A DNA stretch of 64,000 nucleotides from Paenibacillus odorifer (GCF_000758725.1 NZ_CP009428.1:2480001-2544000); one strand, 5' to 3'. Numbered from the stretch's first letter, positions 42,871 to 55,669 are shown. Notes: generated by a model from the sequence alone, not told the origin. Made by a program: numbers and translations.

Positions 42871-44076
42871 TTGAGAGCCGTACACTTTGGAGCGGGCAAT
42901 ATTGGCAGAGGATTTATTGGGCCTATGTTGTCGGACTCCGGTTACAATGTTTGTTTCGTCGGAAGAAATAAGAGTAAAATTGCCCAATTGCAAAAACGTG
43001 GGCAATATCCTGTCACCCTAGCTAACAAGAACCGGGACAGCTTTATCGTTGATAATGTTACTGCGATCAATCTGAATGATACTGAGGACGTTACTAGAGC
43101 TATAGCAGAGGCTGAAATTGTGACAACTGCAGTCGGAATATCCGCTTTACAAGATATTGCTGAGACCATTGCGCAGGGCATCGAACGAAGGCTTGAAAAT
43201 AGCAGAAATCTCAACCCTCTTCATATCATTGCCTGTGAGAATGGGATTGGAAGCAGTCAGAAGTTGAAAAAATCAGTTTATCGGCATATGAAGCAATCCT
43301 TCAAGGAACTTGCTGACCGCAATGTCGCTTTTCCCAATGCGATGGTTGACCGGATTGTACCTATGCAGAAAAATACAGATTCACTTGAAATCCTCGTTGA
43401 ACCCTTCAGTGAGTGGGTTATTCCCCGCAGTGGAATGATTGGTAACTACAATGAAATTAAAGGCGTCCATTATGTAGATTCGCTGGCGCCATACCTCGAA
43501 CGGAAGCTATTTACTGTGAATACAGGTCATTGCAGTGCAGCCTATTTTGGATACCTGGAAGGTTATACTAGCATTCAAGAAGCGATGTCTGATCCCGAAA
43601 TCAGAGCTCGTGTTCACGGGGTGCTTAAGGAAACAGGGACCTTATTGGTGCATTTATATGGCTTCAAGCCCATAGAACATGACCGGTATATAGAAAAGAT
43701 GATGGAACGATTCACTAACCCCAACTTTAACGATAAAATTACACGTGTCGCCCGCTCCCCGCTTCGCAAGCTTTCACCTAATGATCGACTCGTAAAACCG
43801 GCAATGCTTGCTCATGAACTTGGTTTTGAGACCTCACATTTAGTCTCAGCTATTGTTTCTGCACTTTATTTTGATTATGAAAAAGATCCAGAAGCCTTAC
43901 AGCTTCAAGCGGACATCCGAAACCACGGGCTAAGTGAAGTCATTGCTACACAACTAAAAATCCCTACGGAGCATCCGCTTCATGGTCGCATTATTTTGGA
44001 GTCCAACAAATTACGCGCGAGATATCCTCATAGGACTAGAATGAAGACAGTAAACGTCAGGGTACCCTACTTTTAA
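42871..44076 (+). CDS. mtlD: Mannitol-1-phosphate 5-dehydrogenase
   Basis: A 401-residue polyol dehydrogenase of the MtlD family, interconverting mannitol 1-phosphate and fructose 6-phosphate with NAD. It begins with the Rossmann motif VHFGAGNIGRGFIGPML and carries IACENGIGSS, NAMVDRIVP and the active-site region FTVNTGHCSAAYFGYLEG with the expected lysine upstream. Start is TTG after AAAGGGGG. Length is slightly above the usual 370-390. There is no mannitol PTS gene nearby; the partner is a HAD phosphatase, which would favour mannitol formation or recycling over PTS-based uptake. Confidence 0.92.
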   Translation: MRAVHFGAGNIGRGFIGPMLSDSGYNVCFVGRNKSKIAQLQKRGQYPVTLANKNRDSFIVDNVTAINLNDTEDVTRAIAEAEIVTTAVGISALQDIAETIAQGIERRLENSRNLNPLHIIACENGIGSSQKLKKSVYRHMKQSFKELADRNVAFPNAMVDRIVPMQKNTDSLEILVEPFSEWVIPRSGMIGNYNEIKGVHYVDSLAPYLERKLFTVNTGHCSAAYFGYLEGYTSIQEAMSDPEIRARVHGVLKETGTLLVHLYGFKPIEHDRYIEKMMERFTNPNFNDKITRVARSPLRKLSPNDRLVKPAMLAHELGFETSHLVSAIVSALYFDYEKDPEALQLQADIRNHGLSEVIATQLKIPTEHPLHGRIILESNKLRARYPHRTRMKTVNVRVPYF

Positions 44077-44102
44077 TATAAATTGATGGTTATAAAACTA
44101 TA

Positions 44103-44144
44103 AAAGAGTGTTCTCTGCTGGATGGGCAAGAACACTCTTTTTAT
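44103..44144. terminator. Terminator between mtlD and the fucosidase gene
   Basis: AAAGAGTGTTCT (44103-44114) pairs perfectly with AGAACACTCTTT (44129-44140) and is followed by T; it can work in both directions for these convergent genes. Confidence 0.9.
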
Positions 44145-44169
44145 AGGTTTTGAAGTTCTGTAAGTGTCC

Positions 44170-45630
44170 CTAATCCAATTCAATCCGCAGAACAACCGGA
44201 GTCTCACTGCGAACCGAGGTTGTTTTTATAATCAGGGCTTCATCGGTTCTTTCCCATGCAGGTTGTTCCTCAAAACCTAAGATTTTGATCTGTTTAATCA
44301 TCCCATGGAAGTGAGCAGAGTTTTCTTTAAGGGATTTGATTTGCACTATACCGTTGTTTGGATAGACAAGAACAGTAGCATAAAGATAACTGCCTTTTAC
44401 CGTAAAGCGGATATCTTCATTGGTGAAAATCTTCGTGATCCCATCTGTAAACTGACCTTCAACGATCTCTGTAGGGCCTTCCCCGAAGGTGCGCCAGTAG
44501 GTCGTATCATAGATTGCTTCACCATTCACCTTTAGCCATTCTCCGATGCCAAGCAGAATCTCCTGATCCTGAGCTGGAATGCTGCCGTCCGCTTTAGGGC
44601 CTATATTCAGCAGCAAGTTGCCGTTTTTGCTTACGATATCTACTAAATCTCTGATAATTTCTACGGCAGATTTATAATCATTTTCCGGTGTATAACACCA
44701 TGAATTTTTAGCTACTGCTGTATCCGTTTGCCAGAAATAAGGTTTAAGCCCGGAGAAATGACCTCTCTCAATATCTGGGATCGCTGAGCCAAACATGAAG
44801 GCATCATGCTTATAATTGATTGCAACCGGAGTTCCCCATTCCTCTCCCTTGTTGTAATAGTAAGCAGCGAACTTTTTGAGATAGGGTTTGAAGGCGGCTG
44901 TGTGAATCCACCAGTCAAAGTAAAAGATTTTCGGCTGATAATTGTCTACCAGCTCGCAGCAGCGAATCAACCAATCCTCCAGAAATTCTTGATTGGGTGG
45001 GGAGCCGAATAAATCCTGATGATCGGGTTCGGGCATAGATGGCCAATAGAGATCTCCACATACAAGCGGTTCATGGATATCGGAATCAAATTCCTTGCCA
45101 TGAGACAGGAAGAACCAGTGCTCAGCTCTATGGGAAGATACACAAAACTCTAATCCCTGCTGCTCAAAAGCGTCTTTCATTTCCCCGACTAAATCCCGCT
45201 TGGGACCCATCTCATATGTGTTATAGTGGGAGTAAGCGCTCTTATACATTTGAAAGCCGTCATGGTGCTCTGCAACAGGCATCACGTATTTGGCTCCAGA
45301 TAATTTAAAGAGATTGGCCCATTCCTCAGCATTGAAATGCTCAGCCTTGAACAAGGGGATGAAGTCTTTATAACCAAAGGTTTTATGCTCGCCATAGGTA
45401 GCAAGATGATGTTCATATTCCCGTGAACCCTGGATATACATATTTCGGGGATACCACTCATTGGCGAAAGCCGGAATAGAATAAAGACCCCAATGAATGA
45501 AAATACCAAACTTAGCGTTCTCATACCACGTAGGCACTTGAAATTGACTTAGTGAATCCCAATCGGCTTTGAATCTTCCAGTTACGATCGTATCTTCGAT
45601 TACTTTTAAATAGTTGCTTTTATCCACCAT
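44170..45630 (-). CDS. GH29 alpha-L-fucosidase
   Basis: A 486-residue GH29 retaining alpha-L-fucosidase. Family stretches are WYENAKFGIFIHWGLYS, VMPVAEHHDGFQMY and the nucleophile D239 in KIFYFDWWIH; SKNGNLLLNIGPKADGSI ends the barrel and a beta-sandwich of about 110 residues follows. No signal peptide, so it is cytoplasmic. It is divergent from an AraC regulator (120 bases apart), the usual arrangement for a self-contained sugar module. An export or uptake system for fucosides is not adjacent. Confidence 0.93.
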   Translation of the reverse strand: MVDKSNYLKVIEDTIVTGRFKADWDSLSQFQVPTWYENAKFGIFIHWGLYSIPAFANEWYPRNMYIQGSREYEHHLATYGEHKTFGYKDFIPLFKAEHFNAEEWANLFKLSGAKYVMPVAEHHDGFQMYKSAYSHYNTYEMGPKRDLVGEMKDAFEQQGLEFCVSSHRAEHWFFLSHGKEFDSDIHEPLVCGDLYWPSMPEPDHQDLFGSPPNQEFLEDWLIRCCELVDNYQPKIFYFDWWIHTAAFKPYLKKFAAYYYNKGEEWGTPVAINYKHDAFMFGSAIPDIERGHFSGLKPYFWQTDTAVAKNSWCYTPENDYKSAVEIIRDLVDIVSKNGNLLLNIGPKADGSIPAQDQEILLGIGEWLKVNGEAIYDTTYWRTFGEGPTEIVEGQFTDGITKIFTNEDIRFTVKGSYLYATVLVYPNNGIVQIKSLKENSAHFHGMIKQIKILGFEEQPAWERTDEALIIKTTSVRSETPVVLRIELD

Positions 45631-45750
45631 TTTGCAATCATCCTTTCAAACGTTTATTTCTTCTTCATTGTAGTGAATGGATGTGGGAATCAAAATGTAG
45701 GACATTAACTTTTAGATGTACAAAACTAACCTGATAAGGCGGAGTAAGGG

Positions 45751-46581
45751 ATGGATAACCATGTTTTGCTTACTAATTATTTATCCAATTTAAAGGTTGA
45801 TTTATTTATGGCTGATTACAATCTTTGTGGCCGTGACTGGAGAGATCTCGACTATACGCCTGACTATAGTAAATTTTATTTTATTTGCGATGGGGAGGGT
45901 TGGTTAAAGATCGGGGATCGAGAATATTATCCGAAGCCTGGTCAGCTTTTTTTGATGCCTGAGGGAGTTAAGCAATCTTATTCTTGCATAAGTGATCAAC
46001 CCTTTGAGAAGTATTGGTGCCATTTCAGCGCAAAAGTCGGAGACATTAATCTATTCAAAATGTTAGAGTTAAGTCATGTATGCAGAGAAGTAGATCCTCA
46101 TGTAATCCAAGAGATTTTCAGCAGCCTAACGAGTCATATGAAATCTGATGCGGTGTATGCTCATTTATTAGCCAAAAGTAAGTTAATGGAGTTATTTTCT
46201 TATTTTATTATGAACATAGATGTAGACGAAATCACTTTTAAGAATCTAAGCTCGATCGAAAAATTAACGAAAATATTAACGTACATAGACGCCCATATCG
46301 AGCGTAATATCACCATACAGGAGCTTGCCGAGATTGCGTACATGCATCCCAACTATTTTATCCGGCTATTTAAACAGCAAATCGGAGTTCCACCCATTCA
46401 GTATATCACCAGAAAAAAGATAACTAAGGCCAAGGAGCTATTGAGGGGGACGCAAAGTTCTGTCGGTGAGATTGCCCATGATCTTGGTTTTAGCGATCTC
46501 TATTATTTCTCCAAACAGTTCAAAAAAAATGTGGGTTTAAGCCCTTCGGAATTCAGACAAGGAACAGTAGCAGTGAAATAA
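45751..46581 (+). CDS. AraC regulator divergent from the fucosidase
   Basis: A 276-residue AraC regulator with a cupin sensor (GWLKIGDREYYPKPGQLFLM) and a C-terminal double helix-turn-helix (IQELAEIAYMHPNYFIRLFK and IAHDLGFSDLYYFSKQFKK). GGAG lies 6 bases before the ATG. Its position suggests that it activates the divergent GH29 gene in response to a fucoside. Confidence 0.9.
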   Translation: MDNHVLLTNYLSNLKVDLFMADYNLCGRDWRDLDYTPDYSKFYFICDGEGWLKIGDREYYPKPGQLFLMPEGVKQSYSCISDQPFEKYWCHFSAKVGDINLFKMLELSHVCREVDPHVIQEIFSSLTSHMKSDAVYAHLLAKSKLMELFSYFIMNIDVDEITFKNLSSIEKLTKILTYIDAHIERNITIQELAEIAYMHPNYFIRLFKQQIGVPPIQYITRKKITKAKELLRGTQSSVGEIAHDLGFSDLYYFSKQFKKNVGLSPSEFRQGTVAVK

Positions 46582-46590
46582 ATAAAAGAA

Positions 46591-46633
46591 GACCGTCCTG
46601 TGTGGTAGAAACCAACCAGAGACGGCCTTTTTT
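46591..46633. terminator. Terminator between AraC and beta-galactosidase genes
   Basis: GACCGTC...GGT (46591-46606) pairs imperfectly with ACC...GACGGCC (46611-46627), and six T follow on the + strand. It serves two convergent genes. Confidence 0.75.
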
Positions 46634-46647
46634 ATAAGTGGAAGAGA

Positions 46648-49788
<3,141 letters not shown>

Positions 49789-49879
49789 TTATTATATTCA
49801 TATTATAAGTTGAAGTAATGTTAGGATAAATAAAAGAATTTTAGTCCCAGATAACAAAATATGAAACGAGGACTTATTT

Positions 49880-50704
49880 ATGGAGAGCAAAATTATTTTT
49901 TGCCAAACAGAAGATGTAAGCATGCTGCCGCTTTATGCTACAACCCTTGGATTTTGGGAGCATCAGCCAGAAACTATACGTCCTGCAGGCTTTCCAGACT
50001 ATCAAATACATCAGATTCACGAAGGTAAGGGTGAGCTTATCATTCATGAGAGCCGATATCTCGTGGGTCCAGGGGATGTGTTCTTTTTGTTCCCGGATAT
50101 TCCTCATTCGTATGCCCCTATCAGTGGGAAGGAGTGGAAGGTATCATGGGTCTCGTTCAATGGCAGAGAGGTTGGTCAAATGCTGCTCTATGCGGGCATC
50201 CGCGAGTCTGGTCCTGCTAGATTAAAAGAAGATCAATGGCTCAATCCTCTAAAGCAAATCCTTATGCTGCCAGATAGCAATGAGCTGGAAACCAATTTAG
50301 CACGATCAAAACATCTTTACGCATTGCTTCTGGATTTAAAAAGAAAGCTAGTATCGCCTCTGAATGAGGCACATGAATTGGAGCGAATCAAACCGGTGCT
50401 GCGTTATATAGAGAGCAATCTGCATAGGACGCTTCCTTTAAAGGAGCTGGCGGAGATTATTTCTGTATCGCCACAGTATTTATGCAGGCTTTTTCAAAAA
50501 ACAATTCATGATCGACCTGTAACCTATATCAATAAGCAACGTATCAATTTGAGTAAACAGCTTATGTTTAATGGACGCGATAAAAAAATGTATGAAATTG
50601 CCCAGCTAGTGGGCTTTGATAATGCTAGTTACTTTTGTTTGGTGTTTAAAAGATTGACAGGGATGAGTCCTGAGCAATTTAAGCAGCTGCATGGTTTGGA
50701 TTAG
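49880..50704 (+). CDS. AraC regulator divergent from the beta-galactosidase
   Basis: A 274-residue AraC regulator: cupin sensor with GPGDVFFLFPDIPHSY and DNA-binding domain with LKELAEIISVSPQYLCRLFQ and IAQLVGFDNASYFCLVFKR. The ribosome site CGAGGA is 10 bases before the ATG. It is the probable regulator of the divergent GH2 gene. Confidence 0.9.
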   Translation: MESKIIFCQTEDVSMLPLYATTLGFWEHQPETIRPAGFPDYQIHQIHEGKGELIIHESRYLVGPGDVFFLFPDIPHSYAPISGKEWKVSWVSFNGREVGQMLLYAGIRESGPARLKEDQWLNPLKQILMLPDSNELETNLARSKHLYALLLDLKRKLVSPLNEAHELERIKPVLRYIESNLHRTLPLKELAEIISVSPQYLCRLFQKTIHDRPVTYINKQRINLSKQLMFNGRDKKMYEIAQLVGFDNASYFCLVFKRLTGMSPEQFKQLHGLD

Positions 50705-50871
50705 ATAAACGCTTACTTGTTACCGTCTAGCACAACATGATATAGTTTACTTGAGTTCCTGCGATGTTTTTTTTACTGCTTAGCCCATACTTTTACTGCC
50801 ACAAGAATTCAATACATAGAACCAAATTAACGATCTGAAATGACGAAAAGCATCAGGAAGGAGACATCATT

Positions 50872-51777
50872 TTGAATGAGAAGCTAAAGCAAGCCTATGA
50901 GCGTTTGAACTTGCCTGAAGACGTTACCCGGGAGGAATTGAACAAAAGGTTAGATATTCATTTGAAACGCCGTCGATCGAATTCGACTGAAGATGAGGTC
51001 GCAGCTTATGAAGAGGAATTCCGCGCTTACAAAACCATCCTAGATGGCTTGGATCAGAAGGAGATTCAGGAAGCGGAGGACAAGCGCCTGGAGAAGTGGG
51101 GAGCCATGTCCGGCGTAGCACGTAAATCGGAGAATTTCTTTCGGCTCTACAAAACGCACACTATTATTTCTATTATCGTGCTGCTAGTAGTTATCTTTGG
51201 GGGGAAAGCGCTCTATGATCAGTGGCAGGAAAGAAAATATGAAGCTACGCTCCCACCGGTAGATGTTCGAATCATGTTCCTAGGCAACTATGAATCTCAG
51301 GACTCGTCAGGTAAGAATGAAGAGCTAAAACAAGAGATTATCAAACGTTACCCGACCTGGAAGAGAGTGGAGGCAGAAATCGTTTATCTACCCTCAACAG
51401 GTGGGACGGATGGTGGAGTCTTGGATATGAGCTATATGCAGCGGGCTATGGCGATGCTGGCAGCCGACCATCCGGATATCCTGATTATGGATCATGCTAC
51501 TTTTGAATGGATTGGCCAGCAGTCGGGACTGCAAAATCTGGAGTCGTTTATTAAATCCGCAGGACTTCCTCTGGACGATAACCGTTTGAAACGTATGACT
51601 AACCCGGAGAGTGGTCAAGAGCTGATTACTGGCATAGATATCACAGATACGGATTTTGCTACAGAACTCCCTATCCATTCAAACCAGATGATCATCGGAA
51701 CGTTAGGGCAAGATGACAGTAAGACTAAATCAACTGATTTTGTTGAGTTTTTACTTAAACAGATCACTAATCAATAA
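50872..51777 (+). CDS. Orphan membrane protein with J-like head and binding-protein-like tail
   Basis: A 301-residue protein I do not recognise as a named family. Residues 1-75 resemble a J domain in helix pattern (LKQAYERLNLPEDVTREEL, then a basic helix), but the HPD tripeptide is missing. One membrane helix follows at about 98-116 (ISIIVLLVVIFGGKALY). The outer 175 residues begin VRIMFLGNYES and contain MAADHPDILIMDHATFEWIG-like sequence reminiscent of one lobe of a periplasmic binding protein, though much shorter. The start is TTG, 8 bases after AAGGAG. It stands alone between the beta-galactosidase and rhamnosidase modules and has its own terminator. Role unknown. Confidence 0.75.
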   Translation: MNEKLKQAYERLNLPEDVTREELNKRLDIHLKRRRSNSTEDEVAAYEEEFRAYKTILDGLDQKEIQEAEDKRLEKWGAMSGVARKSENFFRLYKTHTIISIIVLLVVIFGGKALYDQWQERKYEATLPPVDVRIMFLGNYESQDSSGKNEELKQEIIKRYPTWKRVEAEIVYLPSTGGTDGGVLDMSYMQRAMAMLAADHPDILIMDHATFEWIGQQSGLQNLESFIKSAGLPLDDNRLKRMTNPESGQELITGIDITDTDFATELPIHSNQMIIGTLGQDDSKTKSTDFVEFLLKQITNQ

Positions 51778-51786
51778 ATTAATAGG

Positions 51787-51826
51787 GCCGATGTTGTATG
51801 GATGTTCATACGACATCGGCTTTTTT
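51787..51826. terminator. Terminator of the orphan membrane protein gene
   Basis: GCCGATGTTGTATG (51787-51800) pairs with CATACGACATCGGC (51807-51820), with one wobble and a 6-base loop, followed by six T; it reaches the stop codon of the convergent AraC gene. Confidence 0.92.
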
Positions 51827-52694
51827 ATGATCTGTAGAGCTTGCGGTACGCGATGGGTGTCTGGCCGACTATTTTTTTGAATACAGCGTTAAAGGAGTCG
51901 ATGTCACGGTAACCAACTAGCTCGGCAATCGTATTAATTTTATGTCCAGAAGTACGCAGCAATTCACAGCTTTTATGCATTCGCAGATTCTTCAAGTAGG
52001 TCCCAAAGGACTGGCCAGTATGCTTGTGGAACATACGCTGAAGATGCCTGCTGCTCCACTGTGAAATACGGGCTAATTCGGCAAGTGTAATCTTCTCTGA
52101 CAGATTATGCTCTAGGTATTGAATGACTTGCGTGAAGTCTGCCATATCCATCGTAGATTTGTCATCTTCTCCGTATTTTTGCCTGTACACTGCTATGATT
52201 AATTGACTCAGCAGGGTGTAAAGCATTGTTTTGGAGCCCATACCGGATACCGACATTTCATGATATAAATTCAGCATTAAGCGCTCGATAGAGCCATCTC
52301 GATCTGAGACGGAAAAGTAAGATGAGCTGCTACTCCCAAGAGTGGCTAGGTGCTCCCGGATAGATGGCTCTTGAAGGACGATATTTAATTGCTCCACCAT
52401 TTGCATATCAAAAAGGCAATTATAGACGATCAGGCGATTCCCTAAAGTATCAGAAGTTGCTGGACGGAACACATGGGGAGCACCTACAGGAATCACGAAC
52501 AGCATTCCTTTTCTAACGGGAAAGATCTCATTTTCAAGGTGATGAAAACCTCTTCCTTCAGCTACATAGCAATACTCAATAAATTCATGTGCATGAAAAG
52601 GGGCATGGAAGTTCTCAGAATAGCGGTTAACCAGCAGATGCAGATCGTTTTGAAAAAAGACTTCACTTTTGAACAACTCGGTGGTTCGTTGCAT
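51825..52694 (-). CDS. AraC regulator divergent from the rhamnosidase
   Basis: A 289-residue AraC regulator. The cupin region (HAPFHAHEFIEYCYVAEGRG) holds a histidine cluster typical of sugar-sensing members such as RhaS, and the DNA-binding part contains LAELARISQWSSRHLQRMFH and IAELVGYRDIDSFNAVFKK. The ATG at 52694 is 9 bases after GGAAGGG; the TTG at 52712 precedes that site. It most likely activates the divergent GH78 gene. Confidence 0.9.
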   Translation of the reverse strand: MQRTTELFKSEVFFQNDLHLLVNRYSENFHAPFHAHEFIEYCYVAEGRGFHHLENEIFPVRKGMLFVIPVGAPHVFRPATSDTLGNRLIVYNCLFDMQMVEQLNIVLQEPSIREHLATLGSSSSSYFSVSDRDGSIERLMLNLYHEMSVSGMGSKTMLYTLLSQLIIAVYRQKYGEDDKSTMDMADFTQVIQYLEHNLSEKITLAELARISQWSSRHLQRMFHKHTGQSFGTYLKNLRMHKSCELLRTSGHKINTIAELVGYRDIDSFNAVFKKIVGQTPIAYRKLYRS

Positions 52695-52758
52695 GTATAA
52701 TTTCCCTTCCAAATTTATGGCATGATTGCAGGGGTATGATGTCCTTTTTACCGGGTGA

Positions 52759-52782
52759 TGAAAGCGGTAACGCAGCTATAAT
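52759..52782 (+). promoter_or_regulatory. cre-like site overlapping the rhamnosidase promoter
   Basis: TGAAAGCGGTAACG (52759-52772) fits the cre consensus except at the last base, and a TATAAT -10 box follows at 52777-52782, 49 bases before the GH78 start. CcpA bound here would block the promoter. No good -35 box is seen, consistent with activator dependence. Confidence 0.55.
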
Positions 52783-52830
52783 TATAGGGCAAAGACTAAT
52801 TTGTAGCTATAGAGGGAGGTTTTTATCTAT

Positions 52831-55497
52831 ATGTTCGCAATCACTAAGCTTCGTTGTGAGTACAAAGAAAATCCGCTAGGAATTGATGTGATCAGACCTA
52901 GAATCAGTTGGCAGTTAGTTTCAGATGACAGGGACTGCATGCAGTCTGCTTATCAAATTCAAGTGGCTGAGAATATGCTTTTTCAAGGCAAGCTATGGGA
53001 TACAGAGGAAGTAAAGTCTTCTCAATCGATCCATGTTGAGCTTGAAGGTCTGCTGCTGGAAGCTCGCACGCGTTATTATTATCGGGTTCGGGCATGGAAT
53101 CAGAATGCAACAGACTCGGGTTGGTCTGAGGTTGCATTTTTTGAAACCGGACTATTAGATGCAGGGAATTGGCAGGCGGAGTGGATCAGCGCTCCTACAG
53201 CCTCTTTTTCACAAGATTCTGAGATTTGCCCACAGCTTCGTACATTCGTGGATGTAAAAGGTCCAGTGGAAAGTGCAAGGATTTATGTTACTGCTTTGGG
53301 CTTGTATGAACTGCAGCTGAACGGAAGTCGGGTGGGAGATCATTATTTTACTCCAGGCTGGACCAGTTACAGTAAACGGCTGCAATATCAAACTTATGAT
53401 GTCACAAAGCTTCTGCATGAAGGTGCGAATGCGTTAGGCGCACTGTTAGGCAATGGCTGGTACAGAGGGTATTTGGGCTGGGATAATCAAAAGGAGATTT
53501 ATGGATCAAAGACTTCACTTCTGCTGGAGCTTCATATCCGGTACGCAGACGGTTCAAATGAGCTTATTAGCTCAGATCAGAATTGGCAGGCTGCAAAAAG
53601 CGCAATTATGATGTCTGAAATTTATAATGGTGAAACCTATGATGCTCGGCTGGAGCTGGATATCACCGATCCTTCATCAGAAGGTTGGCATCCAGTGGAG
53701 ATTATTAACTATTCCAAAGCGATTATCGTTGCCCAGGAAAATGTGCCAGTGACACAAGTTGAAACCTTGAAGCCGATTGCACTGCTGACTACCCCGCAGG
53801 GAGATAGAGTGCTGGACATGGGCCAGAACATGGTAGGGTGGTTAAAATTTAATGTGAAAGGTCAATCTGGTCAGGCGGTAGAACTTCAGCATGCTGAAAT
53901 ATTAGACCGGGACGGAAATTTCTACACGGAGAATATGCGTAAAGCGAAACAGTGCATCCGCTATACTCTGAAAGGTGGAGAGCAAGAGACGTATGAACCA
54001 CACTTCACTTTCCAAGGTTTTCGGTATGTGAAGCTTAGTGGGTTCTCAGCAGATCTTCAACTAGAGGATTTCACAGGAATTGTGATGCACTCCAATATGG
54101 AACGTACGGGTGATTTTCAGTGCTCAGATCCACTTGTGAATCAACTGCATCACAATATCCTGTGGGGGCAAAAAGGGAATTTCCTCGATGTGCCCACTGA
54201 TTGTCCACAGCGTGATGAGCGGCTCGGCTGGACGGGGGATGCTCAGATGTTTGTCCGCACAGCCTCTTATTTGATGAATACGGCACCATTCTTTACGAAA
54301 TGGCTGCGGGATTTGAAGGCAGACCAAACCCCTGAGGGCGGCATTCCGTTTTTTATTCCAGAGCTGAGAGCAGCTCCTCCTGGCGACGGAGATACTAACC
54401 ATTCTTCTGCGGCCTGGGGAGATGCAGCTACGATCTGTCCATGGACAATCTATGAAATGTATGGCGACAAAAGGCTGCTTGCAGAGCAATACGAGAGCAT
54501 GAAGCAATGGATTTCTTATATTTATGCACAGGGAAGCAATCCTTATCTATGGAATACTGGGTTTCATTTCGGCGATTGGCTAGCGCTTGATTCCAAGCCA
54601 GACAGCTATGTAGGGGCTACAGATCGGGATTATGTCGCCACCGCTTTTTATGCCTATTCTGTTTCTCTGACTTTGAAAGCGGCAATAGCCTTAGAAAAAT
54701 CGGAGGACGTGGACTATTATAGTGAGCTGCACGCCAAAATTATAAAAGCATTCAGTGATGAGTTCATAACACCTGCGGGCAGGTTATCCGTCTCTACACA
54801 GACTGCACAGATATTAGCCTTACGTTTCGATCTTGTAGAAGGGGTCGCCAAAGAACGTGCAATTCAGAAGCTCACTGAGCTGCTTGCTGAAGCTAAGGAT
54901 CATCTGACTACTGGATTCGTGGGCACACCTTATCTGAATCCTGTGCTCAGCGAGATTGGAAATAACGAACTCGCGTATAAGCTTCTTTTTCAAAAGGATT
55001 ATCCATCCTGGCTGTATCAGGTGACGAAAGGTGCGACGACGATTTGGGAGCATTGGGATGGGATCAAGGAGGACGGCAGCTTCTGGAGTGCAGATATGAA
55101 TTCTTTCAATCATTACGCCTATGGCGCAATAGGTGAATGGTTGTATCGTTACGTTGCAGGAATTGGAACAGATGAGTTGGAGCCTGGCTTCAAAATCGTT
55201 CATATCAAGCCACAGCCAGGCCCCGGTCTGGATTATGCAGAAGCTAGTCTTGAAACCATGTACGGAAAAGTGGAGTCAGCGTGGCGGCGATCAGAGGATA
55301 ATGGAATGGTGATCCACGTTACGATTCCTGCCAATACCAACGGTATTGTCGTTCTGCCTGGAGCCAATCAACTAGGGTTATTAGAAAATGGAGTCCCTGT
55401 GAAGCAGTCCAGAGGCGTGCACAGCATCAGCTTGGTCGATAACGGAGTGAGACTCGAAATAGGTTCGGGCAGCTATCAATTTACGTATTCTTTATAA
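52831..55497 (+). CDS. GH78 alpha-L-rhamnosidase
   Basis: An 888-residue GH78 enzyme with the family's order of domains: N-terminal beta-sandwiches (about 1-420), an (alpha/alpha)6 barrel and a C-terminal sandwich. The general acid is E463 in DCPQRDERLGWTGDA and the base E740 in GATTIWEHWDGI. No signal peptide, so it cleaves imported rhamnosides, such as rhamnogalacturonan fragments or flavonoid glycosides. AGGGAGG precedes the ATG. It is divergent from an AraC regulator and preceded by a cre-like site. Confidence 0.94.
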   Translation: MFAITKLRCEYKENPLGIDVIRPRISWQLVSDDRDCMQSAYQIQVAENMLFQGKLWDTEEVKSSQSIHVELEGLLLEARTRYYYRVRAWNQNATDSGWSEVAFFETGLLDAGNWQAEWISAPTASFSQDSEICPQLRTFVDVKGPVESARIYVTALGLYELQLNGSRVGDHYFTPGWTSYSKRLQYQTYDVTKLLHEGANALGALLGNGWYRGYLGWDNQKEIYGSKTSLLLELHIRYADGSNELISSDQNWQAAKSAIMMSEIYNGETYDARLELDITDPSSEGWHPVEIINYSKAIIVAQENVPVTQVETLKPIALLTTPQGDRVLDMGQNMVGWLKFNVKGQSGQAVELQHAEILDRDGNFYTENMRKAKQCIRYTLKGGEQETYEPHFTFQGFRYVKLSGFSADLQLEDFTGIVMHSNMERTGDFQCSDPLVNQLHHNILWGQKGNFLDVPTDCPQRDERLGWTGDAQMFVRTASYLMNTAPFFTKWLRDLKADQTPEGGIPFFIPELRAAPPGDGDTNHSSAAWGDAATICPWTIYEMYGDKRLLAEQYESMKQWISYIYAQGSNPYLWNTGFHFGDWLALDSKPDSYVGATDRDYVATAFYAYSVSLTLKAAIALEKSEDVDYYSELHAKIIKAFSDEFITPAGRLSVSTQTAQILALRFDLVEGVAKERAIQKLTELLAEAKDHLTTGFVGTPYLNPVLSEIGNNELAYKLLFQKDYPSWLYQVTKGATTIWEHWDGIKEDGSFWSADMNSFNHYAYGAIGEWLYRYVAGIGTDELEPGFKIVHIKPQPGPGLDYAEASLETMYGKVESAWRRSEDNGMVIHVTIPANTNGIVVLPGANQLGLLENGVPVKQSRGVHSISLVDNGVRLEIGSGSYQFTYSL

Positions 55498-55523
55498 CCT
55501 ATACTAGGGGGCTTCCTAGTGTG

Positions 55524-55557
55524 AACTGACATCGAGGGGTATTCGGTGTCAGTTTTT
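55524..55557 (+). terminator. Terminator of the rhamnosidase gene
   Basis: AACTGACATCG (55524-55534) pairs with CGGTGTCAGTT (55544-55554), with one wobble, and is followed by T. Confidence 0.88.
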
Positions 55558-55669
55558 CGTTTTCGAATTGACGAATGTAGAGAGGAGTTATTATAATGAT
55601 TTATATTGATATGAACTAAGTAATATAAATATAAATCAAATTGGAATTCACAAGGAGGAAGACAAAAGA

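Noticed and set aside
50702..50715. cre-like ATAAACGCTTACT after the second AraC gene
   Set aside because: Lies at the 3' end of a gene, with mismatches at both ends and no promoter nearby.
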